Origin: Sessilibacter corallicola
Lineage (GTDB): Bacteria > Pseudomonadota > Gammaproteobacteria > Pseudomonadales > Cellvibrionaceae
Assembly: GCF_021290925.1 (NCBI RefSeq)
Contig: NZ_JAJSLX010000001.1
Location: forward strand, 310,001 to 374,000
Length of the DNA stretch: 64,000 nt
Direction: 5' to 3'
Shown: piece after piece, positions 28,891 to 37,761 of the stretch
Numbering within the stretch: position 1 is the first letter of the stretch
Layout: every line of letters begins with the position of its first letter
Translations under genes and position numbers: made by a program
Notes under the pieces: generated by a model
The model's input: only the letters and a program-made list of their open reading frames with translations
Told to the model about the DNA's origin: nothing
Databases searched by the model: none

Positions 28891-30483
28891 ATGTTCAAAT
28901 CGCTGATTAAATTACTGCTTCTAGTTGTAGTTCCTATTACGTGGTTATTTTTTTTCGAATCGCTTAACCCAATTGTATATGCCGCTAAAAGAGCGTTGAC
29001 GAATTACCATGTAAGCGTACACAGAGGTACTTTTGAGCTTATCGAAGAAGAATTAAAAGGTAAACCAGAAAAACAATGGCAAGAAACCATTGAAACATTA
29101 GCACCAGAGTTTGGTTATGAAGTTTCGCTGGTTGATCATAACGCTCTAGAAGATCAGTGGCAGTTAAACCGAACGCTAAATGCAGACGAAACCATTTTCC
29201 GAGACGATGACGATATTGAAACACTGATAAAGCGGGTTGAAAATACAGACCATTACATTGTCTTATTAATTGATGACTCAAATGAAGCGCAAAATGCCAG
29301 GCAATCAAAGGGAACCGTTGTCCTACTTAATCGATATTTACAACGTCACTCTCAACAAGAACTCAACGTAACCCTGGCCGAATTGAGTCAGTTTTTCGAA
29401 TTTCCGGCTCAGTTTACTGAGAAAGAAAATGTCACATTAACACCCTTAAACGAAAAACAATTGGCCGAACACGGTTATTTTTGGTCCGGTGAAAACCAAG
29501 TTATTTTTTTCATTCCCCACCACCCCACCGGGGGCTACATTACCATTGGTCCAACACCCAACAATGGTAACGTCCTTATTATTTACTTCAGCACACTTGT
29601 TGTTTGTGTATTAATAACTCTCGCATTAGCCTTATCGCTATGGCTCTACCCTCTGTGGCGAGATCTAAAACATTTGGATAAAACCTCAAAAAATTTCGGC
29701 CAAGGCCAACTCGATGCTCGATCAACCATAAAAAATTCATCCATAGCATCTCGATTGAGCCACTCTTTTAATCTTATGGCAGACGATATTCAAAATCTAA
29801 TTCAATCGAACAGAGAATTAACAAACTCCGTCGCTCATGATCTAAGAACACCGTTGGCCAGACTTAGATTTGCTGTAGAAATGTTAAATGATGAAAATAA
29901 CCAAGAAAACAAGCAAAGATACCAACACATTGTTAACAAAAGCATCGACAATTTAGATTACCTGATCAATCAACTTTTAACTCACTCTCGTTACAGTCGT
30001 TCCAGCGATGCAAAGAATTTTAAACTGACCCATTTGTGCCAAATCATCGATGAAGAAGTAGAACTGTTTCAAGACTCGAATACGAAACACAAATTGTCCA
30101 CCACTGTTGATCCGTACTTTAAAACAAATAAAGTCTGGATAGATTCAAGGGCATTAACTCGGGCACTTCAAAACCTGTTATCAAACGCCAACAAATACGC
30201 AGAATCTTCGATCTCTATAACTGCGTGTTTATCTAACGATATGATTGAATTATCCATAGAAGACGACGGCCCCGGCATACCAGAAGAAAGCTGGGAGAGT
30301 TTATTAAAACCATTTACTCAAATAAATAATAACGAACGAGATGTTCGTCAAGGTCACGGGTTAGGTTTGGCAATTGTCAACCAAATATCCATTTGGCACA
30401 TGGGAGAGACAAGAATAAACCGCTCAAGTTTAGGTGGAGCGTCAATAACGATTCGTTGGCCCCTAAAAAATCATTCATCCTAA
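28891..30483 (+). CDS. RstB-like sensor histidine kinase
   Basis: A 530-residue inner-membrane kinase, partner of the regulator 5 bp upstream. It has a membrane helix at the N-terminus, a periplasmic region of about 200 residues rich in charged residues, a second membrane segment (LIIYFSTLVVCVLITLALAL), HAMP, HisKA with His316 in NSVAHDLRTPLARLRF, and HATPase with intact NLLSNANKY, EDDGPGIP and GHGLGLAIV. The HDLRTPLARLRFA H-box and GHGLGL G2 box match the RstB type. The signal is unknown. The next gene downstream on the same strand encodes an outer-membrane barrel with its own promoter region. Confidence 0.9.
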   Translation: MFKSLIKLLLLVVVPITWLFFFESLNPIVYAAKRALTNYHVSVHRGTFELIEEELKGKPEKQWQETIETLAPEFGYEVSLVDHNALEDQWQLNRTLNADETIFRDDDDIETLIKRVENTDHYIVLLIDDSNEAQNARQSKGTVVLLNRYLQRHSQQELNVTLAELSQFFEFPAQFTEKENVTLTPLNEKQLAEHGYFWSGENQVIFFIPHHPTGGYITIGPTPNNGNVLIIYFSTLVVCVLITLALALSLWLYPLWRDLKHLDKTSKNFGQGQLDARSTIKNSSIASRLSHSFNLMADDIQNLIQSNRELTNSVAHDLRTPLARLRFAVEMLNDENNQENKQRYQHIVNKSIDNLDYLINQLLTHSRYSRSSDAKNFKLTHLCQIIDEEVELFQDSNTKHKLSTTVDPYFKTNKVWIDSRALTRALQNLLSNANKYAESSISITACLSNDMIELSIEDDGPGIPEESWESLLKPFTQINNNERDVRQGHGLGLAIVNQISIWHMGETRINRSSLGGASITIRWPLKNHSS

Positions 30484-30570
30484 AGATTTATTCATGTTAC
30501 ATTAAGATATTACTGCTCTACGAAAGAAAACAGCAAGAAAGAATACAGTAAGAAAACAGTATTTTTTATT

Positions 30571-30606
30571 GTCTCAATTTGTCTCAAAGGCACTCAGTTT
30601 GTCTTT
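30571..30606 (+). promoter_or_regulatory. Three phased GTCT hexamers upstream of the 30684 barrel gene
   Basis: GTCTCA starts at 30571 and 30581, and a degenerate GTCTTT at 30601, i.e. steps of 10 and 20 bp on one helix face. TATGAT at 30649-30654 is a candidate -10 with no good -35. The arrangement suits tandem binding by the RstA-like regulator encoded just upstream. Confidence 0.5.
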
Positions 30607-30683
30607 AAAAGACCCACTCTGGATACAGACTCAGTCAACTTAAAAAAATATGATTACCTCATTAACCAATTACAGAGGTACAT

Positions 30684-31376
30684 ATGAAAAACATTCAAGC
30701 AAGCGCATTATTAATCTCTTCATTAATTTTATTACCTGCATTTAATGCAACTGCGTCAGATAAATCTATTGGTGGTCAATTAGGCGGAACCGGTGTTGGT
30801 GTTCAGTACACGCAAAAAACAAACTGGAGCTTCATCGATAACGATCAACTGCAATTCAAAGTTTCAATCAACGGTATATCAACCGACGATACCGAATCTT
30901 TTGAATTAAACGGAGCCGATTACGATACTGACCTTAATTTAACGGTCATATCCGCTGGAGTAAATTGGTATCCTTTTTCTCAAGGTTTCACCCGCAACTT
31001 GTATTTCTCTTCCGGTCTAGCCTATTTAGACTCAGAATTGGATGGCACCAGTGAATCCAATCAGAATTTTAGAGTGGGTAACACTCAAATTTCTGCTGGT
31101 GACGACTTCTCCCTAACAGTAGATGCAGAGCAACAAATCATTGCACCTTACTTCGGATTCGGCTGGGGAAACAGACTCAGTGATAGACGCGGATTTTACT
31201 TTCAAGCGGAAGCAAACTTTATTGTAAATACAGAAGATCCTGATTTTCGTTTGCAAGCGAGAGACCCAAACAATTTATTGCAAGCGAATGATCTTACTAT
31301 AGAAACGAGAGAATTTGAGGATGATGTCGATGATATATATTCGACGTTGACGTTAACCGTGGGATATCAATTTTAA
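30684..31376 (+). CDS. Outer-membrane beta-barrel protein
   Basis: A 230-residue exported protein with a signal peptide ending FNATASDKS. The mature region has alternating strands (LTVISAGVNWYPFSQGF, NLYFSSGLAYLDSEL, YFGFGWGNRL, GFYFQAEANF) and ends in the aromatic strand TLTVGYQF. GAGG about 8 nt upstream supports the ATG at 30684. It is an 8- to 10-strand barrel of no family I can name exactly; it is not clearly OmpW. The adjacent two-component system and phased repeats upstream suggest it belongs to that regulon. Confidence 0.78.
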   Translation: MKNIQASALLISSLILLPAFNATASDKSIGGQLGGTGVGVQYTQKTNWSFIDNDQLQFKVSINGISTDDTESFELNGADYDTDLNLTVISAGVNWYPFSQGFTRNLYFSSGLAYLDSELDGTSESNQNFRVGNTQISAGDDFSLTVDAEQQIIAPYFGFGWGNRLSDRRGFYFQAEANFIVNTEDPDFRLQARDPNNLLQANDLTIETREFEDDVDDIYSTLTLTVGYQF

Positions 31377-31390
31377 GCGTTTTTTCTCAA

Positions 31391-31422
31391 CAAGGCAGTT
31401 AGCATTTGTATTCTAACTGCCT
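31391..31422. terminator. Stem-loop between convergent barrel and TraB genes
   Basis: AAGGCAGTTAG (31391-31401) pairs perfectly with CTAACTGCCTT (31412-31422) across a 10 nt loop. Only short T tracts follow. It lies between two convergent stops and may serve both strands. Confidence 0.6.
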
Positions 31423-31448
31423 TATCGGAGATAGACGAAGCTTTTAAA

Positions 31449-32327
31449 TTACAATTGCTCTATAGAAAATCCACGAGCTTTGAGCTGATTTAAAACACCT
31501 TCTTTTCCGTTCAAATGCAACGTACCCACAAGCACAAATTCCTTTTCTGTATTGTTGGTTAGCTCAGCCAATATCGACATCCAGTTGTTATTTCTATTCA
31601 CGACAATGGTGTCATACAGATCGGGAAATTCTTTTCTTAATTTCACGATAGAAGAATTAGTTGTGAACTTCTCGATATCGCCTTCTCGCCAACTTGTCTT
31701 TAGAACATTAACAAATTTAGGCAATTCATCGAGATCGCGAAGCGTATAATTAACCATTAAATTGGGTTCAATGTCCCCCATAGATTCTAAAAACGACAAT
31801 TGCTGATCGGTTGTTTCTAAACTAAGAATTTGCTTATTATCTTTCGCCGCCAATTTATTGAAATATTCTTCAACGCCAAACGCAGGAGACATTCCCAAAC
31901 GTTGATACTCTATAACAGTAATAACCAAACTCACGCCCCAAGGCTCAAATTTGGAAAAGTTGTTAATGGGAATCCCTCTGGAAGTTAAATAATCGCTGAG
32001 CTTTTTGTAGGTATTATCGTCTAAGACACTGTTTAGCGTTCTGCCATCGCTGTAAGTCATAGCAGCAATGGATTTTTGCTGAAACGCCAGTGAACTGGCT
32101 TCGTTGATATCGGTTTCAAACACAAGCACATCAGAATCGGCGTAAGCTTCAGCGTATTCAGAAGGCAACGGATGATCATTTGGGCTCAGCAAATGAACCG
32201 TGCCCCCTACATAAAAATACTTGCCATCTTTCGTTACTTTCCAAACTGAAGATTCAGCAATAGAACCATTCGAAATAAATAAACAGGAAAATAATAATAC
32301 ACACCACGACCAAACTCGAATTCTCAT
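31449..32327 (-). CDS. TraB/GumN family protein
   Basis: A 292-residue exported protein (signal peptide ending SNGSIAESSVW). The TraB/GumN family hallmarks are a first GxxH motif, YVGGTVHLLSPNDHPLP, and a second near the C-terminus, LVGTLHLNGKEGVLNQLKARG, with FETDINEAS between. Related eukaryotic and archaeal members are proposed metalloproteases, but the bacterial role is unsettled. It is convergent with the barrel gene and monocistronic. Confidence 0.85.
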   Translation of the reverse strand: MRIRVWSWCVLLFSCLFISNGSIAESSVWKVTKDGKYFYVGGTVHLLSPNDHPLPSEYAEAYADSDVLVFETDINEASSLAFQQKSIAAMTYSDGRTLNSVLDDNTYKKLSDYLTSRGIPINNFSKFEPWGVSLVITVIEYQRLGMSPAFGVEEYFNKLAAKDNKQILSLETTDQQLSFLESMGDIEPNLMVNYTLRDLDELPKFVNVLKTSWREGDIEKFTTNSSIVKLRKEFPDLYDTIVVNRNNNWMSILAELTNNTEKEFVLVGTLHLNGKEGVLNQLKARGFSIEQL

Positions 32328-32584
32328 CTACGTTTCCTTAATACCGTTAAATACAACACATCTAAACGTGCCAAAAACACGAATTATAGATCATCATTAT
32401 ACTGGCAAATATTATTAACGATACATATGTATTTTCAATGAGGTTGGAGGGTTTTCCGCACTGGTATTAAGAGCCGATTTAATACTAAAGTTTATTTCTT
32501 TTCTTTATCTCTCGATTGAAAAGCCAGAATATCTACATCGAGTTCGTTACATAGAAGATATGGAAGCATCTATTCTCAACAGCT

Positions 32585-32971
32585 TCACCCAAACACATAA
32601 AAGAAAGACAAAGCCGATTTACTGTGTGCAACACCGACTATGTAAATATAGGTGATCAATCCACCAACAAATCCGATTAGCTTTTTCGACAAGCTGTTGT
32701 CTCGGCGCATAACCAATACACCGAAACCAATGAATATAAACAAAGCAATTATTTTAGCCAGCAACCACAGATGAATGGTGGGCCATAACTTCCAACTGAA
32801 CATGAGTATCAAGCCAAAGATCAATAAACTGCTATCAATAATGTGTGGAGTAATTTTTAAAATACGGGTCTGTAAAAGCTCACTCTTACGCAATGAAAGT
32901 ACACCGCGAGACAAGAATAAGATCCCTACTAAATAAGCGCAAAGTACATGAATTATTTTCACCCAATCCAT
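32585..32971 (-). CDS. SirB2-like small membrane protein
   Basis: 128 residues with four predicted membrane helices. The N-terminus MDWVKIIHVLCAYLVGILFLSRGVLSL, the KITPHIIDSSLLIFGL motif and the K..GF.GGL..YIYIVGVAHSKSAL ending match the SirB2 family of inner-membrane proteins of unknown function. The His residues in helix 1 (IIHVL) and after helix 2 (PHIID) are conserved in SirB2. It is followed upstream, 80 bp away, by another four-helix protein whose helix 1 also carries a His. Confidence 0.8.
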   Translation of the reverse strand: MDWVKIIHVLCAYLVGILFLSRGVLSLRKSELLQTRILKITPHIIDSSLLIFGLILMFSWKLWPTIHLWLLAKIIALFIFIGFGVLVMRRDNSLSKKLIGFVGGLITYIYIVGVAHSKSALSFFYVFG

Positions 32972-33051
32972 ACCTTCTCCAATACAGTTTATTGTCTACC
33001 ATATTATCGTTAGAGATTTTCAACAATCTTCTGCTCAACCGATAATTTAAA

Positions 33052-33495
33052 TTAGAAAAACCACCCTGTTTTAAAAGATACACCGACCACAACAAATAAA
33101 ATCGAAAATAAGGTAACCGGTATGATATGCCATGCCATATCAAGCAGAGATTCATCATTCAACGTAGGGATAACCCGAAATCTAGCATCCAAGGCAAAGC
33201 CAACGGTCAATAACAACAGAGATAATTTTAATAATATAACTCTGGATATTGGGTTCGATGCATCAAACCATAGACCAAAATTTGGTACGAGATTGTGAGC
33301 AAGCCAAAAACCCGTTAACACTTGCACAATCAAGGCTGGCATACCAATTTTTTCGTAGACGGATTCAAATTCTATGAGTTGTTGTGCGGATTTATTAATA
33401 AGAACTTTAGGCAAAATAACGACTGAGAGAACAATGTGTCCTCCAGTCCAAATAGTTGCAGCCAAAATATGTAACAATAACGCTGTACCGTACAC
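33052..33495 (-). CDS. CopD-like four-helix membrane protein
   Basis: 147 residues with four membrane helices. GTG start at 33495, with AAGGCGAG about 7 nt upstream. The N-terminal LLLHILAATIWTGGHIVLSVVILPKVL, with two His residues one helix turn apart, and the later LLKLSLLLLTVGFALDAR resemble the CopD/copper-resistance membrane fold, whose His residues may bind heme or copper. No copper gene is nearby. It may work with the SirB2-like protein encoded next. Confidence 0.65.
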   Translation of the reverse strand: MYGTALLLHILAATIWTGGHIVLSVVILPKVLINKSAQQLIEFESVYEKIGMPALIVQVLTGFWLAHNLVPNFGLWFDASNPISRVILLKLSLLLLTVGFALDARFRVIPTLNDESLLDMAWHIIPVTLFSILFVVVGVSFKTGWFF

Positions 33496-33649
33496 TGTAT
33501 TACTCGCCTTTGCTCAGTTAATTCCAGTCTCTGAGAAAAAGCATCAGAGATCTAAATGATAAACTGATACTAATAACTGTAGATTTACTGACGCTGACAT
33601 ACATCAAGCAAATCAGCTCCGTAACACGAATACACCGTTAAATAGGCAT

Positions 33650-33681
33650 AAAAAAACCGAGCCATAAAGCTCGGTTTTTTT
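33650..33681. terminator. Bidirectional terminator after aroC
   Basis: ACCGAGC (33656-33662) and GCTCGGT (33669-33675) form the stem. A seven-A run precedes and a seven-T run follows, so it can work on either strand. It ends aroC on the minus strand. Confidence 0.9.
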
Positions 33682-33702
33682 ATTCGCCATTAATATTGTC
33701 AG

Positions 33703-34794
33703 CTATTTTTCGGAAGGAATAACCGGAATATTATGCTCGACACCACCATTTTGGCCGCGATCTCGTAACAAATGATCAATAATGGTTAAAGCCAGCATCG
33801 CCTCTGCGATGGGTGTAGCACGAATACCAACACAAGGATCGTGTCTTCCTTTCGTCACAACTTCTACTTCGTTTCCGTGCACATCCACACTCTTTCCAGG
33901 AATGTGTAAGCTCGATGTTGGTTTTAGAGCCAAATGGGCGATGATATCTTGGCCGGTAGATAAACCGCCAAGCACACCACCGGCATTGTTGGATAAAAAT
34001 CCATCGGGCGTAATTTCATCGCGATGTTCAGTACCAAGTTGTTCGACGCTGTCAAAACCTGCGCCAATTTCAACACCTTTGACAGCATTAATCCCCATCA
34101 TAGCGTGAGCAATATCGGCATCTAGTCGATCAAAAATAGGTTCACCCAAACCCGGTTTTACCCCTTTGGCCACGACGGTAATTTTCGCGCCCACGGAATT
34201 GCCTTTTAACTCCTTCATAAATTGCTCCATTTCAGCAATTTTACTGGCGTCAGGGCAGAAAAAGGGATTGTTGTCGATTTCATTCCAATCGACCGAGTCG
34301 ATTTTTATCGGTCCTAGTTGACTTAAGTATCCCTGAATTTCAACACCATGAAATACTTTTAAATATTTTTTAGCAATGGCCCCGGCAGCCACTCGCATAG
34401 CAGTTTCACGCGCAGAAGAGCGACCACCGCCCCGATAATCACGAACACCGTACTTATGCATGTAGGTGTAATCTGCGTGAGCGGGTCGGAATAAATCCTT
34501 AATATTTGAATAATCTTTTGAGCGTTGATCGGTATTTTCAATCAATAGACCGATTGGCGTTCCGGTGGTTTTTCCCTCAAACACGCCAGACAATATCTTT
34601 ACTTGATCCGCTTCTTTACGTTGGGTAGTAAACTTTGATTGTCCGGGTTTGCGGCGATCCAAGTCAATTTGTAAGTCCGACTCGGATATTTCCAATCCTG
34701 GAGGGCAGCCATCAACAATCGCGCCCAACGCTAAACCGTGACTTTCACCAAACGTGGTTACCGTAAACAATTTCCCAAAAGTGTTGCCTGACAT
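33703..34794 (-). CDS. aroC: Chorismate synthase
   Basis: AroC converts EPSP to chorismate with reduced FMN, the last common step of aromatic amino-acid synthesis. The 363-residue protein begins [20 protein letters not shown] and has the family signatures [42 protein letters not shown] and [17 protein letters not shown]. It is downstream of prmB with 121 bp between; the aroC-prmB pairing is common in gammaproteobacteria. A strong terminator follows. Confidence 0.98.
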   Translation of the reverse strand: MSGNTFGKLFTVTTFGESHGLALGAIVDGCPPGLEISESDLQIDLDRRKPGQSKFTTQRKEADQVKILSGVFEGKTTGTPIGLLIENTDQRSKDYSNIKDLFRPAHADYTYMHKYGVRDYRGGGRSSARETAMRVAAGAIAKKYLKVFHGVEIQGYLSQLGPIKIDSVDWNEIDNNPFFCPDASKIAEMEQFMKELKGNSVGAKITVVAKGVKPGLGEPIFDRLDADIAHAMMGINAVKGVEIGAGFDSVEQLGTEHRDEITPDGFLSNNAGGVLGGLSTGQDIIAHLALKPTSSLHIPGKSVDVHGNEVEVVTKGRHDPCVGIRATPIAEAMLALTIIDHLLRDRGQNGGVEHNIPVIPSEK

Positions 34795-34915
34795 AATTTT
34801 TCTCGTAATTCTTTTCGGTATTGACTGAGTTATATTTTTAAACGTTGCAATTAAATGTTCGTACGTTGTTGAACGATAATTTATACGTTATTGATACACC
34901 TATTTTAAATAAACA

Positions 34916-35833
34916 CTAAAAATGTTGCGCAAGAGTTTTGGCATCAATAACAAAAACACCATGACCACCGTTCTCAAATTCAATCCAAGTTAGGTTTAAA
35001 TCTGGAAAAGCCTCGTCTAAAGCCCACCAACTATTACCGACTTCGCAAAACAATAACCCATCTTCGGTTAGGTGTTTTTTTGCTTCGGTCAATAAACGTC
35101 GCGTAAAGTCTAAACCATCTTCGCCTGAGGCAAGCGCAATTTCAGGTTCATGATGATATTCCTTTGGCATTGAATCCAAATCTTCTTTATCGACGTAAGG
35201 AGGGTTAGTAATAATTAAGTCATAGCGCTGATCATCAAGGGCAGAAAATAAATCCGATTCAACCGCTCTCACTCGATCATCCACTTGGTGATAATCGATG
35301 TTTTGCCACGCTGTATCAACCGCGTGCGCTGAAATATCACTGAGATCAACGGTTGATTCTGGAAACGCCAATGCCGTAGCAATACCAATGCAACCGCTTC
35401 CAGTGCACAAGTCTAAGATGCGCTCGGGATTTTTGGTGAGCCAAGGCGAAAATTGTTTTTCGATTAATTCTGCAAAAGGAGATCGAGGCACCAAGACGTG
35501 CTCATTGACCAAAAATGGAAGTTCAGCGAACCAAGCTCTGCCAACAAGATAAGGCGCGGGCTTTCGTTCGTGGATGCGGCGCAAATAAAGATTCAGTACT
35601 TGATCTCGCTCACTTTGAGTTAATCGAGCATCAATAATGGAGTCCAACAGAGACCAGGGTAATTGCAGCACTTCCAACAATAAGAAAATAGCTTCGTCCC
35701 AAGCATTGTCGGTTCCGTGCCCAAAGTATATGTCTGATTGAGCCATTTGGGTCGCGCCGAAACGAATGACATCGCGCGCGCTAATTAATTGCTCACTGGC
35801 CTCTTGCCAGACATCTTCTGATTTGGCGGTCAC
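34916..35833 (-). CDS. prmB: Ribosomal protein L3 glutamine methyltransferase
   Basis: PrmB methylates Gln150 of ribosomal protein L3 using SAM. The 305-residue protein carries RILDLCTGSGCIGIATALAFP (SAM site), DLIITNPPYVDKEDL (the NPPY catalytic motif) and a C-terminal EIALASGEDGLDFTRRLL. The start is GTG at 35833 (MTAKSEDVWQEA). Its place before aroC separates it from PrmC, which usually neighbours prfA. Confidence 0.95.
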   Translation of the reverse strand: MTAKSEDVWQEASEQLISARDVIRFGATQMAQSDIYFGHGTDNAWDEAIFLLLEVLQLPWSLLDSIIDARLTQSERDQVLNLYLRRIHERKPAPYLVGRAWFAELPFLVNEHVLVPRSPFAELIEKQFSPWLTKNPERILDLCTGSGCIGIATALAFPESTVDLSDISAHAVDTAWQNIDYHQVDDRVRAVESDLFSALDDQRYDLIITNPPYVDKEDLDSMPKEYHHEPEIALASGEDGLDFTRRLLTEAKKHLTEDGLLFCEVGNSWWALDEAFPDLNLTWIEFENGGHGVFVIDAKTLAQHF

Positions 35834-35964
35834 TCAAACAACCCTCGGATAGAAAAGCGGCTATTTTAACGGTATTTCGATACAAAACCAGCGCTGTAAG
35901 CGGACAGAGGCTAACCGAGAGGCTATGAACACGATGATAGTTTCAATTAATCAGTGAGCTGATC

Positions 35965-36000
35965 GCCCATTTTTTGAGAAGCTGACTTTGAAAAATGGGC
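35965..36000. repeat. 10 bp inverted repeat with 16 nt loop
   Basis: GCCCATTTTT (35965-35974) and AAAAATGGGC (35991-36000) are perfect complements. The AT-rich end faces the loop, so it is not a usual terminator. Function unknown. Confidence 0.55.
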
Positions 36001-36104
36001 TGTCGGCTTTACCAGAGCATAATCATGACGTAGGGTATGCAACCTTTTTAAGCAGCTTGGTAGTGTCATCGCCGAGTGAAACCATAGTAGCCTAGCTTGT
36101 AATA

Positions 36105-36144
36105 GGTTAACTTTTAGTCGGTTAGCTTTTGAATAAGTTAATCC
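36105..36144. repeat. Degenerate 15 bp tandem repeat before folE
   Basis: GGTTAACTTTTAGTC (36105-36119) is followed directly by GGTTAGCTTTTGAAT (36120-36134) and a partial AAGTTAATCC. Two and a half diverged units. Confidence 0.45.
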
Positions 36145-36239
36145 TTCTATAATGAATGCATTAAAAACTTGAATTTTTAGTCAAATCCGCGACTCGTCAT
36201 TGACTGAGTGTCGACGGACTTATTTACCGAGATTCCGAT

Positions 36240-36785
36240 ATGAAAGAGCATTTTGCTGAAATTATTTCCTCCATTGGTGAAGATTTGAACCGCCCTGGAC
36301 TGCAAGATACCCCCGAGCGCGCAGCAAAAGCGTTCAAGTATCTGACCCGTGGCTACAATCAAACCCTGGAAGAAGTGATCAATGGCGCCCTATTTCCATC
36401 GGATTCCAATGAGATGGTTGTCGTACAAAACATTGAATTGTATTCGATGTGCGAACATCACTTACTGCCATTTATTGGTCGCGCACATGTTGCCTACATA
36501 CCCACAGGCAAGGTGCTTGGCTTGTCTAAGGTCGCTCGCATTGTGGATATGTTTGCCAGACGTCTGCAAATTCAGGAACAATTGACCACTCAAATCGCAA
36601 GAACCGTTCAAGAAGTGACTGATGCTCGCGGTGTTGGCGTAATTATCGAAGCCAAACACATGTGCATGATGATGCGAGGTGTCGAAAAACAGAATTCCGT
36701 CATGAAGACTTCTTCAATGCTGGGCTCTTTCCGAGAAAGCCAAGCGACAAGATCAGAATTCTTAGCGCTCGTCGCTAATAGCTAA
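36240..36785 (+). CDS. folE: GTP cyclohydrolase I
   Basis: FolE converts GTP to dihydroneopterin triphosphate, the first step of folate synthesis. The 181-residue length is typical of the shorter bacterial form. Zinc and active-site residues lie in [19 protein letters not shown] and [48 protein letters not shown] is the family core. It is monocistronic with a strong terminator after it. Confidence 0.97.
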   Translation: MKEHFAEIISSIGEDLNRPGLQDTPERAAKAFKYLTRGYNQTLEEVINGALFPSDSNEMVVVQNIELYSMCEHHLLPFIGRAHVAYIPTGKVLGLSKVARIVDMFARRLQIQEQLTTQIARTVQEVTDARGVGVIIEAKHMCMMMRGVEKQNSVMKTSSMLGSFRESQATRSEFLALVANS

Positions 36786-36801
36786 ACTTCCAGCTGGCCA
36801 C

Positions 36802-36830
36802 AAAAAAAGCCGCTTAATAGCGGCTTTTTT
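36802..36830. terminator. Bidirectional terminator between folE and the DUF4892 gene
   Basis: GCCGC (36809-36813) pairs with GCGGC (36820-36824); flanking A and T runs extend the stem and give a T-run on both strands. It serves convergent genes. Confidence 0.9.
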
Positions 36831-36852
36831 ATTGATTCTTTCTTATTCGGTG

Positions 36853-37761
36853 TTATCGCACCGATATTACCCAAGCGGCGACCGCATTTTTCTTTCCGGG
36901 AATCAAATTCCCCACACCGTGTACTTCAATACGATTTGCGGCAATTCCGGCACTTTGTAGCTGTTGATACAGACTTTCAGCAATGCCTGTGGAATTATCG
37001 ATATTTTGCGATAAGCGATCATTACGATGATCACTCACAACCAACGCAATATTGGTGCTTGGAGAAGATTTCAAAAACTGCGCTAAAACCGCACCAAAGC
37101 CCTCCGTTAAAATAAATTCACCCTCAACCAGATTGATCGGCAACGGGAGATAACGCTTGCCTTTTATGATGGATTCAACGGTTTTAACAGTTGGGGTTTG
37201 ATCGATAACGCGGGAAGAATCGATTTTTACAAGATCAATCAACAAATAGCTGCGCTGATTACCCCGAGTCACACCGTAAATCGTTGCCAGCGTTACCTCT
37301 TGCTCCTGAATAACTTGGAACACGGCGAGATCTTGAAATTGATCTAAGCCATAGAGTCGACGCTCTTCAAAATGCTCATTCGCCCAACTCGCGCTACTGC
37401 CACAGGTATGTCCCTGACAGACAAACAGTGGCGTTGCATCAAAGCGCTGAAGCTGCGCGTAGTAACTTTGCATAACCTCAGAAAGATCGTGGGCTCTAGG
37501 CAATTCGTAGACAATTCTAGAAACTTCACCTTGAACTAACTGTTCATTCTCCGCCCGCCAACGACTGTTGATGTTGCGCATAGGCCCGAGCGCGACTACA
37601 TAGTCACCATTGTTGTTAGATTCATCAACCAGATTGGACCCTGGAAACGGCACTAGCTCCAAAGCGTTGACTGGCAAGGTGCCACACAAAGCACAAAAAA
37701 AGGTTAAGACAGCCGCCCAATTTTTAAAACCGTGACCAAAAAAGACTTTGCTTTTATACAT
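36853..37761 (-). CDS. DUF4892 domain protein with OmpA-like C-terminus
   Basis: A 302-residue exported protein (signal peptide through PVNALELVPFPGS). The N-terminal two thirds match DUF4892: LVPFPGSNLVDES, YVVALGPMRNINSRWRAENEQLV, RVVYELP-like RIVYELPRAHDLSEVMQSYYAQL, CQGHTCGSSASWANEHF with its Cys pair. The C-terminal 80 residues (VVSDHRNDRLSQNIDNSTGIAESLYQQL...RIEVHGVGNLIPGK) resemble an OmpA-type peptidoglycan-binding region. Role unknown, probably outer-envelope. It is convergent with folE. Confidence 0.82.
   Translation of the reverse strand: MYKSKVFFGHGFKNWAAVLTFFCALCGTLPVNALELVPFPGSNLVDESNNNGDYVVALGPMRNINSRWRAENEQLVQGEVSRIVYELPRAHDLSEVMQSYYAQLQRFDATPLFVCQGHTCGSSASWANEHFEERRLYGLDQFQDLAVFQVIQEQEVTLATIYGVTRGNQRSYLLIDLVKIDSSRVIDQTPTVKTVESIIKGKRYLPLPINLVEGEFILTEGFGAVLAQFLKSSPSTNIALVVSDHRNDRLSQNIDNSTGIAESLYQQLQSAGIAANRIEVHGVGNLIPGKKNAVAAWVISVR

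Larger units (their letters stand above)
35834..36239. other. Divergent spacer between prmB and folE
   Basis: 406 bp holding an inverted repeat (35965-36000) and short degenerate direct repeats (36105-36144), listed separately. Promoters for both genes must lie here. No gene was found. Confidence 0.5.
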
